Shown in pieces: positions 33,845 to 41,392 of a stretch of DNA of 64,000 nt. Where the stretch lies: positions 186,001 through 250,000 of the forward strand of contig NZ_RIZG01000001.1 of assembly GCF_003721245.1 (NCBI RefSeq), written 5' to 3'. Under the pieces are notes generated by a model that saw only the letters and a list, made by a program, of their open reading frames with translations, had not been told where the DNA came from and made no database searches. Position numbers and translations under genes: made by a program. Within the stretch, counting starts at the first letter, position 1; the number at the start of each line of letters is the position of its first letter. Source of the stretch: Marinomonas hwangdonensis. Lineage in GTDB: Bacteria; Pseudomonadota; Gammaproteobacteria; Pseudomonadales; Marinomonadaceae.

Positions 33845-35158
33845 ATGACTTCTAAATCTCCTTTGGCGCTCTTGCCATTACTATTGTTTCTTGTTCTTTT
33901 TGTTGGCAGTGGCCTCTGGTATCAATCTCAAGGGGTCGACTTTGCGTTTTATCAAATCTCTGCCCCAGTGGCTATTTTACCCGCGATTGCTTTGGCTATT
34001 TTGCTGGGTAAAGGCCACTTTAATCAGCGTATAGAAACCTTTATTAATGGGGTAGGTGATAACACCATTATCACCATGGTGCTGATTTACTTGTTGGCGG
34101 GTGCGTTTGCCAGTGTGGCTAAAAGCGTTGGTGGTGTGGATGCAACGGTCAATTTTGGCTTGAGTATTGTTCCTCCCTCTTTATTGTTGCCGGGGTTATT
34201 TGTTATTACGGCGTTTGTGGCTACGTCTATGGGGACTTCCATGGGCACTATCGCCGCGATTGCTCCGATTGCGATTGGGGTTGCTGAAGCGGCCGATCTT
34301 CCTTTGTTATTAACCGTTGGTACCGTGATTGGTGGCGCCATGTTTGGTGACAATTTGTCGATCATTTCCGATACCACCATAGCCGCAACGCGTACTCAAG
34401 GCTGTGAAATGCGAGACAAGTTTCGCATGAATTTTAAAATTGCTTTGCCTGCGGCTCTTATTACGCTGGTGTGGTTGTTTTTTCAAAGTAGTGGCGCCGG
34501 TATTGATGAAGTAGGTGACTATGACTTGATTCGTGTTTTGCCTTATGTGGCGGTGTTAGGATTGGCGGTTGCCGGGGTGAATGTGATCTTGGTGTTGTTT
34601 AGCGGCATTATTATGGCGGGTATTATTGGGCTAACGATGCAGGCTGACTACTCAGTCGCTTCTTGGTCATCCGATATTTATGCCGGCTACACCAGCATGC
34701 AGGAAATTTTGATTCTTTCACTGTTGATTGGTGGTTTGGGTGCCTTGATGAAATCCCAAGGCGGTTTGGATTGGCTGGTAGGAGCGATTGAACGCATCAG
34801 TCAAGCACTTGGGGCGAAAGAAGGATCAACGAGAGCCGGTGAACTCAGCATCAGTGCGTCGGTTGCTCTGACGAACTTATGCACGGCAAATAATACGGTA
34901 TCCATTTTAATTAATGGTTCGGTCGCTAAGAATATTGCGCAACGTTACAATGTTGACCCAAAGCGCAGTGCCAGTTTATTGGACATTTTCTCGTGTGTGG
35001 TGCAAGGCGTGCTACCTTATGGTGCGCAAATACTCTTGGCTTCTTCGTTAGCCAGTGTGTCTCCGTTAGCGCTGATCGGTTATGTTCAGTACAGTTGGTT
35101 ATTGGCGGCTGCGGCGTTTATTTCCATCATGATGGCTTGGCCTAAAAACGCGAAATAA
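33845..35158 (+). CDS. NhaC-family Na+/H+ antiporter
   Basis: A 437-residue inner-membrane protein with about eleven to twelve helices. The pattern TSMGTSMGTIAAIAPIAIGVAEAA and GTVIGGAMFGDNLSIISDTTIAATRTQGC is characteristic of the NhaC superfamily, which exchanges sodium for protons or, in some members, organic acids. A sodium-linked role fits a marine bacterium, but the precise substrate cannot be read. Flanked by terminators on both sides, so a single-gene unit. Start: the ATG after CAGACGAT has only a poor ribosome binding site. Confidence 0.85.
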   Translation: MTSKSPLALLPLLLFLVLFVGSGLWYQSQGVDFAFYQISAPVAILPAIALAILLGKGHFNQRIETFINGVGDNTIITMVLIYLLAGAFASVAKSVGGVDATVNFGLSIVPPSLLLPGLFVITAFVATSMGTSMGTIAAIAPIAIGVAEAADLPLLLTVGTVIGGAMFGDNLSIISDTTIAATRTQGCEMRDKFRMNFKIALPAALITLVWLFFQSSGAGIDEVGDYDLIRVLPYVAVLGLAVAGVNVILVLFSGIIMAGIIGLTMQADYSVASWSSDIYAGYTSMQEILILSLLIGGLGALMKSQGGLDWLVGAIERISQALGAKEGSTRAGELSISASVALTNLCTANNTVSILINGSVAKNIAQRYNVDPKRSASLLDIFSCVVQGVLPYGAQILLASSLASVSPLALIGYVQYSWLLAAAAFISIMMAWPKNAK

Positions 35159-35194
35159 ATCACCCAAACTTTTATTTATAGAAAAATTCAGCTT

Positions 35195-35243
35195 AAAAGC
35201 TTGTTTGCCTGCACGTAAATGTGCAACGTAAACAAGCTTTTTT
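35195..35243 (+). terminator. Rho-independent terminator after the antiporter gene
   Basis: AAAAGCTTGTTT (35195-35206) pairs with AAACAAGCTTTT (35230-35241), with an inner TGCAC/GTGCA hairpin, and ends in a T-run. It lies just before the start of the next gene. Confidence 0.8.
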
Positions 35244-35275
35244 ATGTTTTGAAGAATATACACGAGGGAAGTAAT

Positions 35276-36169
35276 GTGAAGACCGCAGGTTACATCAGCG
35301 CTGAAAGTATTCTGGTTGTTGTTACCATTCTCGCTGCCGCTGGATGGATTTTCTCTAAAGAAGCATTGGTCGGATTGCCCCCGCTGTTTTTTATGGGGAT
35401 GCGCTTTATTATCGCAGGCTTTGTATTGTTTTTGGCAGGGCAAAAGTACTTTCGTGGTCTGGTTTGGGAAGACGTGAAACGCGCCAGCTTTGTTGGTGTG
35501 GTTATGGGTATCACCATGATGTTTTGGATTACTGGGTTAGATCAGAGTTCAAACCTGGGTGTAGGAGCTTTCATTACGAGCTTAGGGGTGGTGTTGGTGC
35601 CGGTTTTGGCACGGTTTATGTTTGGCGCTAGACCGCCTATGACGATTTGGCTTGCATTGCCTATTGCGGTGTTAGGGCTTGGTTTGTTGGCACTAAATAA
35701 TGGCTTAAACTTTGAATTTGCTCAGATATATTTTTTAGGTGCGGCTTTTGGCTCTGCATTACAGCTTAATTTGCTATCGCGTTTTTCCATGCGTATGCAT
35801 TCACTGGTCCTTACTGCTATTCAATTAAGCGTGTCCGGCGGCCTTCTGTTGTGCGTGTCGTTGCTAACAGAAACACGACCTTCCGATATTAGTATGGAGG
35901 TGGCTGGGTGGTTTTTAGCCAGCACTTTAATTGCGACAAGCTTGCGGTTTTGGTTGCAAACTTATGGCATGAGTCTAACTCAAGTCAGTCATGCTGCGGT
36001 TATTATGAATTTAGAGCCCGTTTGGACGGCGATTTTAGCGATGCTGTGGTTTAGTGAAGTCATGGGTGTCGTGCAGTTAGTTGGTTGTGTTTTAATTTTC
36101 ATAGCCATGTTGGTGAGTCGATGGTCTCAGATTAAAGCCGCGATCCGTTATAAAAATAGGGTGAAGTGA
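35276..36169 (+). CDS. EamA-family (DMT) transporter
   Basis: A drug/metabolite-type permease, 297 residues from GTG at 35276, which has GAGGGAAG upstream. The ATG at 35219 falls inside the terminator hairpin and gives a non-hydrophobic leader, so it is rejected. Ten membrane helices in two EamA repeats; the first repeat contains FFMGMRFIIAGFVLF and the second a SHAAVIMNLEPVWTAI signature near the end, typical of metabolite exporters of the RhtA/EamA kind. Substrate unknown. A weak GTGCA/TGCAC hairpin follows at about 36199-36215. Confidence 0.85.
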   Translation: MKTAGYISAESILVVVTILAAAGWIFSKEALVGLPPLFFMGMRFIIAGFVLFLAGQKYFRGLVWEDVKRASFVGVVMGITMMFWITGLDQSSNLGVGAFITSLGVVLVPVLARFMFGARPPMTIWLALPIAVLGLGLLALNNGLNFEFAQIYFLGAAFGSALQLNLLSRFSMRMHSLVLTAIQLSVSGGLLLCVSLLTETRPSDISMEVAGWFLASTLIATSLRFWLQTYGMSLTQVSHAAVIMNLEPVWTAILAMLWFSEVMGVVQLVGCVLIFIAMLVSRWSQIKAAIRYKNRVK

Positions 36170-36296
36170 TAAAAATAGATGCCTTGCTTCTAACAGTGCA
36201 CATTTATTTGCACGTTTTGGCGTAGGTAAGGGCACACGCTTAGATTATAGTGTTAGGTAATGAATACTCTGCTTATATCAAAAGGAAGTCATCTCA

Positions 36297-37490
36297 ATGC
36301 TGTCTAAGTTCAAGTACGCTTCAGGTTTGTTACTTACCTTATTTCTTTTCGGTTGCCAACAAGACGAATCCCCTCAAGCCTCGGCTCCGCCACCGCCTAA
36401 ACCTCAAGTTGGAGTAACGGTGATACAACCACAAAAAATTGATCTCATCACAGAGCTGCCAGGACGTACGACTTCAAGCCTAGTAGCTGAGATACGTCCT
36501 CAAGTGGGGGGTATTGTTAAAAAACGCTTTTTTGAGGAAGGTCAAACCGTAAAAGCGGGCGATTTATTGTATGAATTAGATGATTCGACATATGTGTCAT
36601 CTTATAAACAAGCGCAAGCTACTTTGGAATCGGCTAACGCCAGTGTGAAATCTGCACAGTTAAAGTTCGAGCGGTATACGCAATTGCGTAGACAAAACAA
36701 CGTCTCACAGCAAGATCTTGATGATGCACAAGTGGCTTTCTTAGAGGCGTCGGCCAGACAAAAAGGCTCGGAAGCCGCATTAGAAAGTGCAAAAATCAAC
36801 CTAGATTACACTAAAATTCGCTCCCCTATTGATGGTCGCATTGGTATTTCCCAGGTGACGGTGGGCGCGCTCGTAACAGGTAGTCAAGCAACGGTGATGA
36901 CTACGGTTAGGTCCTTAGACCCAATTTTCGTTGATTTGGCTCAGACCAGTTTGGACCAACTTAAGCAGCGCACCTTTCTCGCTCAAGAGAATGTTGAAAA
37001 AGGCTCTAACAAAGTCATTTTGATATTAGAAGACGGTAGTATTTACCCGTATGAAGGCACTTTAAAAGCGCGAGAGGTTAGCGTGAATGAATCGACGGGT
37101 AGCGTCACTTTGCGAGCGGAATTCCCCAATCCGGACGATCTTTTGTTGCCAGGTATGTTTGTTCGTGGTCGCATTCATGAGCTGACTCATAACGCGGCGC
37201 TTTTAGCCCCACAGCAAGGGGTATCGCGTGATGTGAAAGGCAATCCGACTGCGTTGGTGGTGAATGCAAACAAGGTGATTGAGAGCCGCGTGCTGAGCGT
37301 TGAACGCACCATTGGAAATCAGTGGTTAGTGTTAGATGGTTTGTCGGCCGGTGAGCAAATCGTTGTCGAAGGTTCTTTAAAAGTACGTGCTGGTAGTGAA
37401 GTAAGAACCGTAGAGATGGCCCGAAACAGCGAAACGGGCGCTATGGTAACAGTCACGGCGGCAAACAATGCTTCGCCAGAAGGGAATTAA
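36297..37490 (+). CDS. RND efflux periplasmic adaptor (membrane fusion) lipoprotein
   Basis: AcrA/MexA-like adaptor, 397 residues. A lipobox (LFGC, Cys20) predicts anchoring to the inner membrane; a proline-rich linker follows. The barrel-sandwich halves with GRTTSSLVAEIRPQVGGIV and DYTKIRSPIDGRIGIS flank a coiled-coil hairpin (about residues 95-160). AAAAGGAAG precedes the ATG. It lies three bases before the pump gene. No TolC-type outer-membrane gene and no local regulator is adjacent, so the pump likely uses a TolC encoded elsewhere. Confidence 0.92.
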   Translation: MLSKFKYASGLLLTLFLFGCQQDESPQASAPPPPKPQVGVTVIQPQKIDLITELPGRTTSSLVAEIRPQVGGIVKKRFFEEGQTVKAGDLLYELDDSTYVSSYKQAQATLESANASVKSAQLKFERYTQLRRQNNVSQQDLDDAQVAFLEASARQKGSEAALESAKINLDYTKIRSPIDGRIGISQVTVGALVTGSQATVMTTVRSLDPIFVDLAQTSLDQLKQRTFLAQENVEKGSNKVILILEDGSIYPYEGTLKAREVSVNESTGSVTLRAEFPNPDDLLLPGMFVRGRIHELTHNAALLAPQQGVSRDVKGNPTALVVNANKVIESRVLSVERTIGNQWLVLDGLSAGEQIVVEGSLKVRAGSEVRTVEMARNSETGAMVTVTAANNASPEGN

Positions 37491-37493
37491 GTT

Positions 37494-40400
37494 ATGTTTG
37501 CGCAATTTTTCATTAATCGTCCGGTATTTGCGTGGGTAATTTCCATTGCCATTATGCTGGCAGGCCTTGCTTCGATAATAAACCTACCTATCTCCCAGTA
37601 TCCTGATGTGGCGCCACCGACCATCAGTATTTCAGCGACCTATTCAGGGGCATCGGCGGAAACAGTAGAAAACAGTGTTACCCAAGTATTAGAGCAGCAA
37701 TTAACGGGGCTAGACGGCCTCTTGTATTTCTCTTCGTCGAGCAGTTCAACGGGGCGCAGTAGCATCAACGTGACGTTTGAACAGGGCACGGACGCTGATA
37801 TAGCTCAAGTCCAAGTGCAAAATAAAATACAGCAAATTTCCTCTAGTTTGCCCACTTCAGTGCAGCAAAATGGTGTGTCGGTAAAAAAATCCAACACAGG
37901 TTTTTTGTTAGTCGCTGCTATTTACGATGAAACGGACCAAGACACAGCAAGCGATATTTCTGATTTTCTAGTATCCAGTGTTCAAGATTCGGTTTCACGC
38001 GTTGGTGGTGTGGGCAGTATTCAGGTGTTTGGCGCAGAATATGCGATGCGTATTTGGTTGGACCCTTTAAAACTGGCGTCCTATAAATTGATGCCATCGG
38101 ATATTTCTGCTGCCATTAGAACCCAAAATACCCAGGTAGCTGCAGGTAGTCTCGGGGCTTATCCCGTTGTGGAAGGCCAAGAACTCAATGTCACTGTGAC
38201 TGCCCAGTCTAAGCTACAAACGGCAGAACAATTCAAAAACATTATCTTGTCCTATGACGATAGTGGGGCAACAGTACGTTTAAGTGACGTAGCCAATGTG
38301 GAGTTGGGCAGTCAGTCTTATGCTTATATAGCACGTCTAAATGGGCATCCGGCTTCAGGTTTGGCGGTCATGTTGGCCCCTGGTGCCAATGCCCTATCGA
38401 CGTCTGAGTCGGTCAAAGAAGTGTTAAACGGCATGTCTGGTAGTCTACCAGACGGTTATAAACTGGCTTTTCCTGTCGACAATACAAGTTTTATTCGGAT
38501 ATCGATCGAAGAAGTGGTGAAAACACTGTTCGAAGCCATTTTCTTGGTGATCTTGGTGATGTTCATTTTCTTACAAAATTGGCGTGCCACCTTAATTCCC
38601 GCCATCGCAGTACCGGTTGTCTTGCTAGGGACCTTTGGTATTCTTCAGCTATTTGGTTTTTCGATTAATACGTTAACCATGTTTGGGGTGGTGTTATCGA
38701 TTGGTCTATTGGTAGATGATGCAATCGTTGTGGTTGAAAACGTTGAGCGGATTATGACAGAAGAAAAACTGTCTGCTAAAGAAGCCACGATTAAATCCAT
38801 GAAGGAAATTACCAGTGCGCTGATCGGTATTGCGGTTGTGCTGTCTGCGGTGTTTGTTCCAATGGCCTTTTTTAGTGGCTCAACCGGGGTTATTTACCGA
38901 CAGTTCTCGATCACTATCGTTTCAGCCATGGTGTTGTCTGTGATTGTGGCTTTGACATTGACACCAGCTTTGTGCGCCACCTTTTTGAAAGTCAATCATG
39001 GTTCAAGCGAAAAAGGCCTGGGCGCTTGGTTTAACGGTCATTTTGACCGTATAACTAGCAAGTATTTTAACGGTGTCTCTCGTTTGGTTAAGCAGCCTAT
39101 ACGCTGGATGCTGGGTTATGGTGTCATTGTGGCGGGTCTTAGCTGGTTAATGGTGACTTTACCTTCTGGCTTTTTACCGACAGAAGATCAAGGTCGTGTG
39201 ATGGTTATGGTGTCTTTGCCTGAAGGCGCGTCCATGTCCCGTACAGACAAAGTGATGCGAGACGTTGAGCAGCATTTTTTGAATGCGGAAGCCGACAATG
39301 TAAACGCTATCTTTACCATTTCGGGCTTTAACTTCATGGGCAGTGGTCAGAATGCTGGTATGGCGTTTATTTCTTTAAAAGATTGGAGTGAACGACCAGG
39401 GCCAGCGAACAGTGCCAGTGCCATTGTGGGTCGATCCTACGGCGCTTTTGCGAGCTTACGCGATGCCAGGATATTCTCTTTGATACCCCCGTCAATTCAA
39501 GGGTTAGGCCAAAGTAGCGGTTTTACCTTTCAGCTACAGGCCACGGGGAATACTGATCGTGCTGCCTTGTTAGAAATGCGTGATGCCTTGTTGCAAAATG
39601 CCAATGCTAGCCCTTTGTTGACGGGGGTTCGTTTAGGGTCTGACTCCGAAGCGCCTCAGCTGCACATCGACATAGACCAAGAAAAAGCCTCCGCTTTAGG
39701 GTTGTCGCTTTCTGATATCAGCGCCACGTTAAGCAGTGCGTGGGCAGGGTCTTATGTGAATGACTTTATCGATCGCGGTCGTGTGAAAACGGTATACATG
39801 CAAGGTGACGCTCAGTATCGATCTTCTCCAGAAGATCTGCAGCACTGGTATGTTCGTGGTAACGACAATACCATGACGCCGTTTTCTGCTTTTGCCAGTT
39901 CAGAATGGACCTACGGACCAAAGAGTCTTTCGCGTTTTAATGGCTTAGCGTCTTATCAAATACAAGGCTCGGGTGCCGATGGTGTCAGTTCTGGTGATGC
40001 TATGGATGAATTACAGCGTGTTGCTGATGATTTACCCGCTGGTGTTACAGGTGCTTGGAGTGGTTTATCCTATCAAGAGCGTTTGTCCAGCGGTCAGACT
40101 CAACTGCTTTATGCTATTTCCATCTTGGTTGTGTTCTTGTGTCTTGCGGCGCTATACGAAAGCTGGACTGTGCCCTTATCTGTTATTTTGGTTATTCCTT
40201 TAGGGGTGATTGGATCGGCGATTGCGGCCCATTTGCGTGGTCTTGAAAACGACGTTTACTTCCAGGTGGCTTTGCTAGCAACGATTGGTTTGTCATCAAA
40301 AAATGCCATTCTTATCATAGAGTTTGCGGAAGCGGGGTATCGAAGGGGGCTTAATGCTTGGGATGCCGCCGCTAACGCAGCGCGTTTGCGTTTGCGTCCC

Positions 40401-40622
40401 ATTATTATGACGTCTTTGGCCTTTATGGTGGGCACCATGCCGTTGGCATTGTCATCTGGCGCTGGGGCGAACAGCCGGATTTCGATAGGCTCTGCTATTG
40501 TGGGCGGCACCTTTACCGCGACGGTTTTGGCTATTTTCTTCGTACCCCTGTTTTTCGTTGTGGTACGTCGTATATTTCCTAAGCGTCCGGACGGCCTTTT
40601 AGAAAAACAGCAGGGTGAATGA
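37494..40622 (+). CDS. RND multidrug efflux pump (HAE1 family)
   Basis: AcrB/MexB-like proton-driven pump, 1042 residues, full length. N-terminus MFAQFFINRPVFAWVISIAIM is typical. The proton-relay pair D408-D409 is intact in GLLVDDAIVVVENVERIM, and the twelve helices and two large periplasmic loops are in place. Substrates cannot be inferred reliably; HAE1 pumps export drugs, dyes, detergents or bile-like compounds. Co-transcribed with the adaptor and followed by a clear terminator. Confidence 0.94.
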   Translation: MFAQFFINRPVFAWVISIAIMLAGLASIINLPISQYPDVAPPTISISATYSGASAETVENSVTQVLEQQLTGLDGLLYFSSSSSSTGRSSINVTFEQGTDADIAQVQVQNKIQQISSSLPTSVQQNGVSVKKSNTGFLLVAAIYDETDQDTASDISDFLVSSVQDSVSRVGGVGSIQVFGAEYAMRIWLDPLKLASYKLMPSDISAAIRTQNTQVAAGSLGAYPVVEGQELNVTVTAQSKLQTAEQFKNIILSYDDSGATVRLSDVANVELGSQSYAYIARLNGHPASGLAVMLAPGANALSTSESVKEVLNGMSGSLPDGYKLAFPVDNTSFIRISIEEVVKTLFEAIFLVILVMFIFLQNWRATLIPAIAVPVVLLGTFGILQLFGFSINTLTMFGVVLSIGLLVDDAIVVVENVERIMTEEKLSAKEATIKSMKEITSALIGIAVVLSAVFVPMAFFSGSTGVIYRQFSITIVSAMVLSVIVALTLTPALCATFLKVNHGSSEKGLGAWFNGHFDRITSKYFNGVSRLVKQPIRWMLGYGVIVAGLSWLMVTLPSGFLPTEDQGRVMVMVSLPEGASMSRTDKVMRDVEQHFLNAEADNVNAIFTISGFNFMGSGQNAGMAFISLKDWSERPGPANSASAIVGRSYGAFASLRDARIFSLIPPSIQGLGQSSGFTFQLQATGNTDRAALLEMRDALLQNANASPLLTGVRLGSDSEAPQLHIDIDQEKASALGLSLSDISATLSSAWAGSYVNDFIDRGRVKTVYMQGDAQYRSSPEDLQHWYVRGNDNTMTPFSAFASSEWTYGPKSLSRFNGLASYQIQGSGADGVSSGDAMDELQRVADDLPAGVTGAWSGLSYQERLSSGQTQLLYAISILVVFLCLAALYESWTVPLSVILVIPLGVIGSAIAAHLRGLENDVYFQVALLATIGLSSKNAILIIEFAEAGYRRGLNAWDAAANAARLRLRPIIMTSLAFMVGTMPLALSSGAGANSRISIGSAIVGGTFTATVLAIFFVPLFFVVVRRIFPKRPDGLLEKQQGE

Positions 40623-40648
40623 TCATTAGGTAACAGTGTAAAGACATG

Positions 40649-40675
40649 AAAAGGAACCTTAATGGGTTCCTTTTT
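40649..40675 (+). terminator. Rho-independent terminator after the RND operon
   Basis: AAAAGGAACC (40649-40658), loop of six bases, GGTTCCTTTT (40665-40674), ending in T. A textbook intrinsic terminator about 25 bases past the stop. Confidence 0.85.
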
Positions 40676-40705
40676 AATTTTAATACCGCTCATCTTATTG
40701 TCAAA

Positions 40706-40801
40706 ATCAAGATTGAGTGCGTCACAGATTTCAATAATCTCTTCGGCATAGCCGTCTAGTGTCTTATAGCGTTCAGTCGAGCCAGGAAAACTTAGACTGT
40801 C
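40706..40801 (-). pseudogene. Remnant of an RsbQ-like alpha/beta hydrolase gene
   Basis: On the minus strand the frame reads FPGSTERYKTLDGYAEEI then IEICDALNLD. This matches the segment of RsbQ-type hydrolases that reads roughly ...[21 protein letters not shown] just before the nucleophile GHS motif. The rest of the gene, including the catalytic serine and histidine, is absent, so this is a short decayed fragment. It lies in the otherwise non-coding 40676-40977 gap, beside a PAS-rich sensor module; RsbQ-type proteins commonly pair with PAS sensors, so a functional partner may have been lost. No other coding signal was seen in the rest of this gap. Confidence 0.6.
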
Positions 40802-40977
40802 AATGATTTTAAAAAAACTAGCAGATTAGGTAGGGAATATTTTACAGTGAATAAGCACTTAGAAATATGCCCGCTAACTGAGGTCTGTTTTTTTAAATTA
40901 ATAATGCCGTCTTATTTTGAATGCAGTGCTATTGTTGGAAACATATATTTTTTGGTTCCGTTTTTTGTGGAGGCATC

Positions 40978-41376
40978 ATGCAATTAAGTAGCATCTTACA
41001 CGTAGAAGATGATGAATCGATCAGAGCCATTGTTGAAATGGCATTGGTTGATTTACACGGTTTCACTCTTTTTTCTTTTAGTAATGGTCAAGAAGCAAGT
41101 GAAGCGGTATTTGAGTTACAGCCGGATTTAATTTTGTTGGATGCCATGATGCCAGGTATGGATGGCTTACAAACATTATTAGCGATCCGCAAAAACGTCA
41201 GCTGTCAGTCAATCCCCGTTGTGTTTATGACTGCCCGAGTGCAAAAATCTGAGAAGCAGCAATATTTTGATGCTGGTGCCATAGAGGTCATTGAAAAGCC
41301 TTTTAATGCATCAAATTTGGGCAATGATTTAGCGTCTATCTTCGAAAAACATACGAAGACAATAAGTGCGCAATAA
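40978..41376 (+). CDS. Single-domain response regulator (CheY-like)
   Basis: A 132-residue receiver domain. Acidic pocket HVEDDES, phospho-acceptor D55 in LILLDAMMPGMDGL, T/K residues FMTAR and EKPF. No output domain, so it acts by protein-protein contact or as a phosphorelay intermediate. I chose the ATG at 40978, which has GTGGAGG nine bases upstream; an upstream in-frame ATG adds cysteine-rich nonsense. First gene of a three-gene signalling unit with 16 bases to the kinase. Confidence 0.88.
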   Translation: MQLSSILHVEDDESIRAIVEMALVDLHGFTLFSFSNGQEASEAVFELQPDLILLDAMMPGMDGLQTLLAIRKNVSCQSIPVVFMTARVQKSEKQQYFDAGAIEVIEKPFNASNLGNDLASIFEKHTKTISAQ

Positions 41377-41392
41377 TTTGTAGGTATTCTTT

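Noticed and set aside
36199-36220. GTGCA/TGCAC hairpin after the EamA gene as a terminator
   Set aside because: Only five base pairs and a poor T-run; mentioned in the gene entry but not listed as a feature.
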